Part shown: positions 1 to 11,159 of the stretch, one piece after another
How the letters are laid out: every line of letters begins with the position of its first letter
Numbering within the stretch: position 1 is the stretch's first letter
Source of the DNA: Petasospora fabianii
Taxonomy: Eukaryota; Ascomycota; Saccharomycetes; Phaffomycetales; Wickerhamomycetaceae
NCBI GenBank assembly: GCA_022641835.1
Contig: CP048716.1
Location: forward strand, 434,001-498,000
Direction: 5' to 3'
Length of the DNA stretch: 64,000 bases
Notes under the pieces: generated by a model
The model's database searches: none
Seen by the model: the letters and a program-made list of their open reading frames with translations, nothing else
What the model was told of the DNA's origin: nothing
Made by a program: the position numbers and the translations under genes

Positions 1-1
1 T

Positions 2-523
2 TCACCAGAGAAAAATTGTCCCATCAAGACCGCAAAAGTCTCAAATGCCTCATTCCCACGTCTAGATCCTGTACTTATCACATGTGTACTAAACTCATCT
101 CGTACACATGTACTCCTTACGCGTAACCCACACTTCCCAAAGGGTATGTATACTCATATTGCAGGGTTCATTGAACCTGGTGAGACAATTGAGGAGGCTG
201 TTAAACGTGAAGTGTGGGAGGAGAGTGGACTCCTTGTCGATGATATCAAGATTGTAAGATCGCAACCTTGGCCATATCCAACAAACATTATGATTGGGTG
301 TGTTGCCGTTGTGAACGGTGATGGTAATGGTACGTTGAACCTTGAGCATGATTTAGAGTTGGAAGATGCATTCTGGTGTGAACTTGATACTATGAAGAAG
401 CTTGTTAAAGAAGGTGAGCTGGATGAAAACTTGACTCTTTTGGTTCCAGGTGTTGAGTATGGTATTCCGAATGACACAACGTTGGCTAATAAGTTGTTTG
501 AGTATGTCGCTGAGAACTATTAA
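2..523 (+). CDS. NPY1: NADH pyrophosphatase (Nudix), 3' part only
   Basis: The reading frame is open to the left edge, so the 5' end lies outside the window. It hydrolyses NAD(H) to NMN(H) and AMP. The visible part holds the Nudix box (Gly-Phe-Ile-Glu-Pro-Gly-Glu ... Arg-Glu-Val-Trp-Glu-Glu-Ser-Gly) and, shortly after it, the Ser-Gln-Pro-Trp-Pro-Tyr-Pro signature that separates NADH pyrophosphatases from other Nudix enzymes. The upstream part shows Phe-Pro-Arg-Leu-Asp-Pro-Val, typical of the start of the Nudix domain in this family. The first in-window ATG (146) sits inside the domain and is not the start. The protein ends Ala-Glu-Asn-Tyr, so there is no obvious C-terminal peroxisomal signal, although the S. 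cerevisiae enzyme is peroxisomal. Confidence 0.9.
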   Translation, partial: SPEKNCPIKTAKVSNASFPRLDPVLITCVLNSSRTHVLLTRNPHFPKGMYTHIAGFIEPGETIEEAVKREVWEESGLLVDDIKIVRSQPWPYPTNIMIGCVAVVNGDGNGTLNLEHDLELEDAFWCELDTMKKLVKEGELDENLTLLVPGVEYGIPNDTTLANKLFEYVAENY

Positions 524-603
524 TGCATTACTTGCAGTCCTTTACGATATATTAAGCAACAAATCATCTAGATTAAGTCTCTATACTATATATACATTTA
601 AGC

Positions 604-1083
604 TTAAAGTAGGGAACGCAAGTATCCAACGAGCCATCCATTAATCACTTTGACACCCAACACCGCTCCCAGCGTCATCAATGCCAGTCCAACCTGATTT
701 GTATCAAGTTGTAATGCCCTTGGATGCAAAAGCTCCGGCTTGAATCTGATAAACACTAGACCGGCACACAAGACAACTGCATATGTCCAGAAGGAGGCAA
801 TGAGTATGTTTGACCACGTAACGCCAAGCGTGATTGTGATGTTGAGTAGTTTAGTGTTCTCCACACCGAGGAACAGGATCAGGAAACAGAGTAAGAAGTA
901 CACAGCAATGGAAAGGACTATGAGTAATGTGACAATGATTATAACGATCTTCTCAGGAGCAGACAGATCTATAGAGAATGGTGCCGAGGTGGTGTTGGTG
1001 GTGGATGTTATTGGAGTATTCGGCTCCTCGAAGCCGAGCTCTTCATCAAACTCTCGGTCTTGGTGGTGGTCAGTGTTGGACAT
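604..1083 (-). CDS. Small multi-span membrane protein, unrecognised
   Basis: A 159-residue protein that I do not recognise. The N-terminal 40 residues are polar and acidic (His, Asp, Glu, then Ser/Thr). They are followed by strong hydrophobic segments near residues 46-73, 92-112 and 131-148, so three or four membrane passes are likely. A 29-residue upstream extension to position 1170 is open, but it looks like untranslated leader; I chose the Met at 1083 because the acidic tail begins there. The gene converges on NPY1 with an 80-base gap. Function and membrane are unknown; its size and layout would suit an ER or vacuolar protein, but this is only an inference. Confidence 0.65.
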   Translation of the reverse strand: MSNTDHHQDREFDEELGFEEPNTPITSTTNTTSAPFSIDLSAPEKIVIIIVTLLIVLSIAVYFLLCFLILFLGVENTKLLNITITLGVTWSNILIASFWTYAVVLCAGLVFIRFKPELLHPRALQLDTNQVGLALMTLGAVLGVKVINGWLVGYLRSLL

Positions 1084-1351
1084 TGTGTTGAAATATTGTT
1101 TATGTGTAAACACTTCACGGCTTATACGAGAGTGTCGAACAAGAGCAGATTGACACACCTCGGGAAACAAAATTCGTCCAAAGCTTTGAGAACCAAGAAG
1201 CTAGCCAAGCTATAGAGGTACTGCGGATAAATAGAATGCTGCAGGGTGCGGGGCTCCGGGTAAATGAAAAAGCATGCAAAAAGAATGCATTACGTAACGA
1301 CTGACTCCGAGATCTTAGAGGACCCTTAAAACGATTTTTGAATGTTTATTT

Positions 1352-1933
1352 CTATGCCAACACAAGCAAGGCATCGAACCTTTTCTCCAGATCGTCTAGC
1401 CTTAGACTAATTTCTAGTTCTAACTTCTTAATCTGTTCAACCTCAAAATGTTGTAGATCCCGAACACTTTTAGCGACAACCTTCAAACTAATAACAAACC
1501 TTTTGACATCCGTAACAACTGCATCCAATCCCTTATTTTTCACCTTTAACACCGCTTTCTCCTCATCTTTCAACCCTTCATTGATTCCCTTCAATACCTC
1601 GACGAAATCATCCAATAATATCAATTCTGTGAAATCCATAACCTCGGCAAAGACCTTCATCATCTCAGATGGTTCCGTGTGCGTCTCTTCTGCACCTAGG
1701 AACTTGATGTGATCCTGGATTTTCTTAAGCTTCTTAACATCTTCATCGAGACTCTCACGAGCCCATTGAATGTCATCTCGGATAAGCGTGGGTAAAGTCT
1801 TTGATGCCGTAGAGAGTTGAGAGATTATGGATTGGAGAAGCGGGAAAGTGGAGAAAATCGGCGTGTAGACGGATTGGAGCAAATGGCGCAATGGTGGGAT
1901 TACTGGATCGTTATTTGCTGGTGGAAGTGACAT
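1352..1933 (-). CDS. Hypothetical helical protein, 193 aa
   Basis: I do not recognise this family. Translation from the ATG at 1933 gives 193 residues with no membrane segment. The first 50 residues are rich in Pro, Leu and Ser; the rest is charged and helical, with a Lys/Glu/Leu-rich coiled-coil-like C-terminus (Glu-Gln-Ile-Lys-Lys-Leu-Glu-Leu-Glu-Ile ... Leu-Glu-Lys-Arg-Phe). A longer frame starts at 2056, but its N-terminus is low-complexity and abuts a TA microsatellite, so the shorter start is preferred. The next gene (2193-2852) is on the same strand and is also a small helical protein of unknown role. Confidence 0.6.
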   Translation of the reverse strand: MSLPPANNDPVIPPLRHLLQSVYTPIFSTFPLLQSIISQLSTASKTLPTLIRDDIQWARESLDEDVKKLKKIQDHIKFLGAEETHTEPSEMMKVFAEVMDFTELILLDDFVEVLKGINEGLKDEEKAVLKVKNKGLDAVVTDVKRFVISLKVVAKSVRDLQHFEVEQIKKLELEISLRLDDLEKRFDALLVLA

Positions 1934-2081
1934 TATAGTTATTCGTAGTTTAGTCGTTGTTCTCGGAGCTGTTGTGTCCAAAAGGGTCGAAAAGTTAAAG
2001 CTCATGTTGGTACTGGGCGACGGTCCCTCTATGTTTTTTTTTTTGGAGTTTCTCAATGTGGGGGTAAGTCATAATGCGTCG

Positions 2082-2103
2082 TATATATATATATATATAT
2101 ATA
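2082..2103. repeat. (TA)11 microsatellite
   Basis: Eleven uninterrupted TA units lie between two small minus-strand genes. On the minus strand this is upstream of the gene at 1352-1933, so it may double as a TATA-rich promoter element. Confidence 0.95.
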
Positions 2104-2192
2104 GCTCTTTATCATCATTCTACGCCTGTCTTACTAAATTGAGATGTCTATTAATTTACCGTTATTACCCAGATCAATTGTTTTAAACCCTT

Positions 2193-2852
2193 TCAAAACA
2201 CACCGATGCCAAAATTGGGACACTGCCCAGCCGTGCTGTCATCTAACTCAAACCCATCAATAGTGAACAAATCGAAACCATTATCGGCTTCTTCTTCTTC
2301 ATCCACCGTTTTTCTCTGATATGAACCTTTTACCAACCCTTCAGTCCAGTCATCTAGTAGTGATCCAAATGCATATAGCTCATCCAATAATGTCTCGTAC
2401 TCCTCGTCATAAGCATCAAACCCAACAACCATAACATCGGCACCAGAATAGGGCGAAGCGTTAAATTGAGTCATGTGGAGACAGTGTGTAAGGAACGACG
2501 TGTATCTCGTTATTAAAGGCGGTAGAGCAGATGATAGATGTGCGAATTCCTCCATCAAGGACTGCTCTGGCAGTAAACTTAGTATATCTATGACTCTGCT
2601 GTGTAGTGATTTACTATGGGAAAGGATGGTGGAGGAGACGGATAGTAGTGATGTGTCATCGGAGGACTGGGCAAGGAGATATTGCTCGGTGATGTTAATC
2701 TCTACTAGGTCTTTCAGCAAAGTTGTGGTGTCCAGGGAGGGGTATATCGATGAAAGACTCTCTAGAAGTAGGGCAAGGTTGTGCTGAAGTGTATGCATGT
2801 GGGCAAACATGAGCTCTGTGAGCAACTGGTGATCCTTCTTGAGTCCCTTCAT
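2193..2852 (-). CDS. Hypothetical soluble protein, 219 aa
   Basis: A 219-residue protein from the ATG at 2852, not recognised. The first 120 residues look mostly helical and rich in Leu and Ser (Leu-Leu-Leu-Glu-Ser-Leu and similar). The C-terminal 60 residues are acidic, with a run of five Asp/Glu (Asp-Glu-Glu-Glu-Glu) and then Phe/Asp-rich sequence. No membrane segment or metal motif is visible. The frame is open upstream to 2951, but that stretch is hydrophobic and Lys-rich and looks like translated leader. It is in tandem with the gene at 1352-1933 and could share a role with it, but nothing in the sequence shows that. Confidence 0.6.
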   Translation of the reverse strand: MKGLKKDHQLLTELMFAHMHTLQHNLALLLESLSSIYPSLDTTTLLKDLVEINITEQYLLAQSSDDTSLLSVSSTILSHSKSLHSRVIDILSLLPEQSLMEEFAHLSSALPPLITRYTSFLTHCLHMTQFNASPYSGADVMVVGFDAYDEEYETLLDELYAFGSLLDDWTEGLVKGSYQRKTVDEEEEADNGFDLFTIDGFELDDSTAGQCPNFGIGVF

Positions 2853-4102
2853 TGTCGACAATAAGTTTAGTGTTTTATGGATGTCTGTGCTATTGGGAAT
2901 AAAAAAAACAAGAAAGAGAATAGCCCTCTTATATAAAAGTGCAACCTCCACCTGTCAAGCCCGATGTGTCATAGACACCCGATGGCGGTTGGCCGTGCGT
3001 TTGACTCATAGCTGTATCGGGCAACTTGTCAAGGGGCGATCGGGGACGCTCTTGTGTGGTCGGACAACAGCTCTCGTTTGCTACTTCATCAAGCGTATGC
3101 TCAGCATATATGAAACTTTTGTTTCTCTAGTTTGTTCAGCTTGTTTGGCTATAACTTGGGCGTTACAGAGTGGTCCCAAGCTAAAAGAGTCTTATCGTGT
3201 GACACTGGTGTGTCCCCTACCACTAAGTGTATGCTTCTATTACATAAGCAACTGGCGTTTTTTTTTTTTTTTTTTTGATTTGCGGAAAACCCGCGTTGCC
3301 ATGGCACCCGACAATATTTCAAAACGTGCCCCACAATTCATTTATCGATCTCTCACTCGCAATTCATGTTAGAAGCTCATTAACGGGGGCGTGGGGCACG
3401 AGACCGTTGCGTCTCTGGATGCTTCTATCGTGGCCGTGGTTGATACCTGGATTTAGGATAATCACTGATTGAACAGGGAACACATGCCCATGTGGGCATC
3501 CACGATTTTGGGAGATGGTCCCCTCTCCACGCTAGTACATGGGAGCTTGAAGAAGAGATGGCCTGGCTTGTGTGTGCTTTTAGAATGACTATATATGACA
3601 GTTTCCATCGTCCTCCAACATAAAAACTCATGATCAATATCTGTATATATGTATTCCTTTGTCAGTTTAGCCAGTGCCCGTCAGTGGGCTAGGTCCTTCG
3701 CCAATGTCATCGCCGAGAGGTCGTGTGCGTGGGTCTTGTGACATGCACGTGGGACACACGTGTGCCTATCGAAGGGCCCACAAGACTGGGCACAGCGGGC
3801 AGCCCAGAGGCCACGCCAGCTCTGGGCAGAAGACATAAAATCAACAGATACTCTCTTTCTGGATTTGTGTTATTCTCTACTTATAAACATATTCTTCCCA
3901 ACCGCTTAAGTAAAGTGCGCTCTGTGTCGTTCTGTTCTGTCCTGTCCGCACTGCCCGCTATCTTGTGTGTTCCACGTGCCCACCTCAACCACACCTCTGT
4001 GCACACTTATCTTCTTGATAAAGGCCCATCTCTTTATAAACACTCACAAAAAACCTACTCTACCATATATTGTGCTGGAAAAAAGTACAGTAAAAGTCCA
4101 TC
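2853..4102. other. 1.25-kb intergenic region with T20 tract
   Basis: A divergent promoter region between the gene ending at 2852 and the bHLH gene starting at 4103. It holds a run of 20 T at 3258-3277, probably nucleosome-excluding, and three CACGTG boxes described separately. No convincing coding frame: the longest open stretch lacks an ATG start and contains a poly-Phe run from the T tract. No tRNA was seen. Confidence 0.7.
3746..3978. promoter_or_regulatory. Three CACGTG E-boxes upstream of the bHLH gene
   Basis: Perfect palindromic CACGTG boxes lie at 3746-3751, 3757-3762 and 3973-3978. The first two are 11 bases apart centre to centre, about one helical turn. They lie 125-360 bases upstream of a bHLH factor whose basic region carries the residues that read CACGTG. 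Autoregulation is a reasonable inference; Cbf1 or Pho4 binding is the alternative. Confidence 0.5.
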
Positions 4103-5371
4103 ATGAGGATTCCATCCCCACCAGAGCTCAAACCCACCATCATTCAGATGCAGAGCACAGACACTACAGAGGAATCAGCAGTCTCTGACAGACCAGTTGA
4201 TGATGCCGCTACTGTTTCTGCACCTGCCTCTACCCAAGACGGTGATCTAAAGACAAAGAAGAAAAGAAGAAGATCATCTTCATCCCTTGTATCACAAAAT
4301 GAGATTGAAAAGCGTCGTCGAGAGCACAAGACCGCACATTCAATTATTGAAAAGAAGAGAAGAATCCGTATGAACAGAGAGTTTGAAGCCCTCAAATTTC
4401 TCATTCCAGCTTGCAGAAACAATCTTAATACCTCTTCAAACAATGGTGAGGGAATGTACAAACTTACAATTCTACAATCCACAGTGGACTACATTAGATA
4501 CCTTCATTCAGTCATCAACATTCAAAAATCGGAGTTGGAATCCAAATCGCCTGAATGGGCTCAAGAGGAGCTTCAATTTGCTCAAGTTGATGTTAACACA
4601 GATGATTACCGTAACTTGGAGAACGACTTTAACTTCACCAAGCTCTTTGAAGAATATAACAACAGTACTTCACAGGCCACAACCTCAACGAGCAGCCACG
4701 CTACAACTTCAATTCAAAATGCGAGCTCAAACTCACTCCCATCAGTTTCAGCATCAGCTACATCACTCAAACCCCCACGAGCACTTTCCCTACCCTCCAC
4801 ATCCTATCCATCAACATTTCCCAACACAGCAACACTTTCATTTCCCCACCAATCAGACATTTCCTCTTCCTCAAGCACTCGATCCCGTGCCTCGGCTTCA
4901 GTATCCACAACCACACAGACCCCATCCTCTCAACAACAGCAAGACAGATTCCAATCCCTTCCCTCCCCCATCATAACCCCAGAACTGTATCCCCGTGCAT
5001 CTAAACCAGCATCAACAGCTGGTACATCTACCAACTCACTTGATATGACATATCAAGCTCAACCATTCAAGCAAGACTTTCATTTCTCACTCAACCCATC
5101 ATACTCAAATAGTGCTCACAACTCCACATCCCAATCACCCGCTATTGCACCAAAGAGACAACAATCAAACTCATTTGAATCACTTCCCTCTTGCATGGTT
5201 ACAGAGACACCACAGCAACAACAATTGGGTAATGTCAAGAACACAAGTCCAAGATTAGAAGCTATTCATGAGATGGATCAGGATCAAAAAGTTACTAATG
5301 CCGCGGGCGATGCCCTGTTGAGGATGAAAAAGGACTTTGGTGTTACTTCAATCAGATCCTTGTTGAACTAA
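4103..5371 (+). CDS. bHLH transcription factor
   Basis: A 422-residue protein with one basic helix-loop-helix domain at about residues 68-140. The basic region carries the His79-Glu83-Arg87 triad of class B factors, which contact CACGTG. Helix 1 reads Phe-Glu-Ala-Leu-Lys-Phe-Leu-Ile-Pro-Ala-Cys-Arg, followed by a longer loop with Asn and Ser. Upstream is a Lys/Arg cluster near residues 51-57 that could be a nuclear signal. The remaining 280 residues are Ser/Thr/Pro/Gln-rich and probably disordered, ending in a short conserved-looking segment (Ala-Leu-Leu-Arg-Met-Lys-Lys-Asp-Phe-Gly). It could belong with Ino4-, Hms1- or other fungal bHLH regulators; I cannot assign an ortholog. A very long promoter with three E-boxes precedes it. 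Confidence 0.85.
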   Translation: MRIPSPPELKPTIIQMQSTDTTEESAVSDRPVDDAATVSAPASTQDGDLKTKKKRRRSSSSLVSQNEIEKRRREHKTAHSIIEKKRRIRMNREFEALKFLIPACRNNLNTSSNNGEGMYKLTILQSTVDYIRYLHSVINIQKSELESKSPEWAQEELQFAQVDVNTDDYRNLENDFNFTKLFEEYNNSTSQATTSTSSHATTSIQNASSNSLPSVSASATSLKPPRALSLPSTSYPSTFPNTATLSFPHQSDISSSSSTRSRASASVSTTTQTPSSQQQQDRFQSLPSPIITPELYPRASKPASTAGTSTNSLDMTYQAQPFKQDFHFSLNPSYSNSAHNSTSQSPAIAPKRQQSNSFESLPSCMVTETPQQQQLGNVKNTSPRLEAIHEMDQDQKVTNAAGDALLRMKKDFGVTSIRSLLN

Positions 5372-5841
5372 CAATTTGGTGGGACGTTATAGATCATGGG
5401 CCGGTTCCATTGATACTTCTTTAATGATACGGTTTGTTCTCTCCTTATGATTGATCGGTTAGTAATTTTCTCCGTACTCATACTCAACAATAAGCTTCCA
5501 GTATTTCTTCGCCAGTAATTAGTGTATATTCTAGGATTTGTGGCTTCAAGAAGATATCTCTCTCAGACACCTAATAGATACTGGAGTGCTGGGTCTGCTG
5601 TCTCAAAAATAGTTGACTGTCAAACCTCTGAAGCCCAAGGTGTATATGAGAAGCTTTAAGCGACAATCAAGTTGTGGAATAATCTCGCACTGCATACAAT
5701 GAATATTCGTCTAGATACTTACATTCGAAAACCAAGATAACTATTTACACGGAATTGACTTTCATGGCTGAACTTGATGAGTAATCTTTTTTTCTTGACT
5801 TTTGTTGAGGGTGCATTAATTCATTGGAGCTCATCAAGAGT
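5372..5841. other. Convergent intergenic region
   Basis: 470 bases between the 3' ends of the bHLH gene and HSP60. AT-rich, with no open frame or RNA gene that I can support. It presumably holds the two polyadenylation regions. Confidence 0.6.
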
Positions 5842-8321
<2,480 letters not shown>

Positions 8322-10994
8322 ATGGGTCTTGACGAGCAACTTGATGCCACGGGCATCTTCACGCCGCTAAAGGCCATTCCCTCCTTTGAGATCGCACAGG
8401 ATGGAGAGGAGGATATCCTGACCAGAATCCCCCACGGTCTAACCGCTAAGAAAGAGCACCGCCGCAAGAGTTACCACCACCATGACACAAAGGTCAGTGG
8501 TGATCTCTTTGGTCTCTCCCCAATGAGAGTTCCTCTCACTGCCCCAAGACCAAACGTCCTTAACTCTCGTCCACTTGCTGACTCCACTAGTCTTATCCAC
8601 ACCAAGAGATCTCTCATGTCCCAATTGGAATCAATCAAAGGCGATAAGGAGAACGATACCCCACTTGCCTCCAAGACCTTGACCCCAATCAAGTTCACCG
8701 CCCTTGACATGTCAGCCCTCTCAAGCCCACATGTCTCGGGCCAGAAACGCCGTTCTTCATTTGGTGAGGACGAGTCAGGCTCCCCATTCTCAAAGATCGC
8801 CCGAGTTCCAAAGGATCAGAACACATTTGAAGTGTTCGCCGATGCTTCTCAAACTGAAACTGTTGATCTCCACGAGGCTGGGCCATCTGATGATGAGGAG
8901 CTTTCGAGAATTGAGCCATTTGGCGCTGAAACTGAAATCGCTGTCTCCCGTTCCTCCATCGTTGCTACACAGGAGGATGAGATCCAGGTTGATCAAAGCC
9001 TTGCTGATACTACTGCTACCCCTTCTCGCCAGACTGAGCCAGTTGCTCTCAGTCCTGATACTGAGCAACGCAGTAGAATTGTGGATGATGCATGCCTTCA
9101 ACTTGACACATCTAAGTCTCCAGTCGTGGATGCTACTGATAGCCCACTTTCACAGCAGAAAAATGACATATTTGTCGACTTGGGCCCTATCGAGGATTAT
9201 GAGGCTTGCGTGAGCCCTCAGAAGCACGTTCAGATTGTCTCCCCAAGAAAAAAGCCATTCTTCACCATCTCCCAAGTGCATGAAATTCAGTCCGACTTCA
9301 AGAAGGAGGTTGAGAAGCTTGAGCACCATTTGAAGACCAAGTCTGTTGCCATCATGGAACTCAATGACCAGATCAACAATGGGAATAACAAGATTTATCA
9401 GCTCCAAGATGAACTTGATTCTATTGCATTGCAGAAGAAACAGCTTGTTCAAGAGAACGATTTGCTCAAGGCAGAGAACGATGTTTTCAAAGGTGACGTT
9501 GCATCCCTCGAGCAGTCGGTCAAGAAGAACGAGGAGAAGGTTGAGAGAAATAAGTATGTCATCACAAAGTTCAAAGAGAAGGTCCAAGAGCTAAATGCTC
9601 TGATCACTGAGAAAAACAAGGAGATTGACGAGCTCAAGCAGGATACAGAAAGTAAGTCTAGAGCCATTGCCGTCTTGACCTCCAGAGCTGAGGATTACGA
9701 GGCTCAGACTAAGACTCTGTCTGGATCGGTGCACCAAGAGACCGAGAGAGCCAACGCTGCCGAGGCTAAATGCGTTGACCTTGAGTCCAGCATCTTTGGC
9801 CTTAAGACACAGCTTGATACACTTGCTTCTGAGAAGGCAACTCTCAAGACCACAATTGAGACTTTATCCAATGAGCTCCAGGCTAACCAGCTTGAGACGG
9901 ACGAGCTCAAGTCCAAGTTTGAGAGCGATGAGAACCAGATGAAGGAGGCTGAGACCAAGTACACCACCCTTACCGCTGAGATCACGGGTCTCGAAGAAAA
10001 GGTCCAGACTTTGCAAACACAGCTTGAAGCACAGAGATTCGAGTCAGAAGCTGCTATCTGTGAGATTGCTGCTTCTTTGCAGAAGGCCACCAGGGAATTG
10101 AACCTCAAAAATGCCATGCTCAATGGTCTGCAAGCAGCTGTCGAAACTTTGAAGGAGTCCAATGTTGTCCTACGGTCCGAGATCAACACACAGGCAGTAT
10201 TAAACCAATCAACCACAGCTGAACTTGCTGAGAGTAATGAGCTCCTCACCATCAGAAAGGCTGAGGTCGATGAGTTGAACATCGAGATGAAGTCTGCCCA
10301 GACGGAGCTGACAGCCTTGAGAACCACAATTGAACAAAAGAACATTCAGTTGAATGAGTTGAACGATACTTTGCAAAGCTATATCCACGCTCTTGAAGAT
10401 AAGGATCTCTCGATCCGCAAGATGGAAACTGAGCTTCAAAAGCAAGAGGGTGATCATCTCGCTGAACTTGAGGCCTTCCACGCAGAAATGAGCAACGTTC
10501 AGGCCATCGTTGGTACCAAGTCTAACGAGTTGTTCAAATTGAAGGAGGACAAGGATAATCTTCAAAGAGAGCATGACTTGTTGAAATACGAGCTCGACAA
10601 CTTGAAGGATGAGGCTGGCGATTACGATACAAGAATTTCCACCTTGAAGGCTAAACTCCAGGAATCCAGGGCCGCTACTGAGCAATCTGAGAAATTGGCC
10701 AAGAGGATGGAAGAGGAGAAGCTTGAGCTTGAGCGTGAAATTGACAAGAGACTCCAGCAGTTGGCCGAGGACCTCTACATCCAGTATTCTAAGAAGCATG
10801 AACAGAAGGTTCAAGTCTTGAAGAAGGGCTACGAAACTAAGTGGCACGGTAAGGTTGCTAGGGCTGAAGCTGAGAACGACAAGTTGAGAAGGGAAATTGA
10901 GGGTTTGAAAGCTCGCATCGAGAAGGAGACTGCTGAGAAGAATGAGATCATCAAGCTGTGGGATAACTTTAAGGAGGCTGATCAGTCCGCGTGA
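8322..10994 (+). CDS. SLK19: Coiled-coil kinetochore/spindle protein, Slk19 / fungal TACC family
   Basis: 890 residues. Residues 1 to about 320 are Ser/Pro-rich and probably disordered. About residues 325-885 form an almost unbroken heptad coiled coil. The last 90 residues, starting around Asp-Leu-Tyr-Ile-Gln-Tyr-Ser-Lys-Lys-His-Glu, resemble the conserved C-terminal domain of the fungal TACC/Slk19 family as I recall it. Slk19 stabilises the anaphase spindle and acts in the FEAR pathway. A KEN box at residues 109-111 suggests APC/C turnover, and Glu-Leu-Ser-Arg196 fits the separase consensus ExxR; in S. cerevisiae Slk19 is a separase substrate. Other long coiled-coil spindle proteins remain possible. 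Confidence 0.65.
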   Translation: MGLDEQLDATGIFTPLKAIPSFEIAQDGEEDILTRIPHGLTAKKEHRRKSYHHHDTKVSGDLFGLSPMRVPLTAPRPNVLNSRPLADSTSLIHTKRSLMSQLESIKGDKENDTPLASKTLTPIKFTALDMSALSSPHVSGQKRRSSFGEDESGSPFSKIARVPKDQNTFEVFADASQTETVDLHEAGPSDDEELSRIEPFGAETEIAVSRSSIVATQEDEIQVDQSLADTTATPSRQTEPVALSPDTEQRSRIVDDACLQLDTSKSPVVDATDSPLSQQKNDIFVDLGPIEDYEACVSPQKHVQIVSPRKKPFFTISQVHEIQSDFKKEVEKLEHHLKTKSVAIMELNDQINNGNNKIYQLQDELDSIALQKKQLVQENDLLKAENDVFKGDVASLEQSVKKNEEKVERNKYVITKFKEKVQELNALITEKNKEIDELKQDTESKSRAIAVLTSRAEDYEAQTKTLSGSVHQETERANAAEAKCVDLESSIFGLKTQLDTLASEKATLKTTIETLSNELQANQLETDELKSKFESDENQMKEAETKYTTLTAEITGLEEKVQTLQTQLEAQRFESEAAICEIAASLQKATRELNLKNAMLNGLQAAVETLKESNVVLRSEINTQAVLNQSTTAELAESNELLTIRKAEVDELNIEMKSAQTELTALRTTIEQKNIQLNELNDTLQSYIHALEDKDLSIRKMETELQKQEGDHLAELEAFHAEMSNVQAIVGTKSNELFKLKEDKDNLQREHDLLKYELDNLKDEAGDYDTRISTLKAKLQESRAATEQSEKLAKRMEEEKLELEREIDKRLQQLAEDLYIQYSKKHEQKVQVLKKGYETKWHGKVARAEAENDKLRREIEGLKARIEKETAEKNEIIKLWDNFKEADQSA

Positions 10995-11159
10995 TACGGT
11001 CACTGCGATACCCCTAATGACGACGAATATCAATACACACAAATCTAGGAAAACGACCACAGCACCCATATCGTAATTCTACAGACCAAGGGTCTTCCAC
11101 TTAACATATAAATGCGTACGTTGTATTATTATTATTAGGTTGCAAGCGATCGAAATTTA

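Noticed and set aside
2839-3372. 177-codon plus-strand frame in the bHLH upstream region
   Set aside because: It opens with TTG rather than ATG, runs through the T20 tract as poly-Phe, and overlaps the start of the gene ending at 2852.
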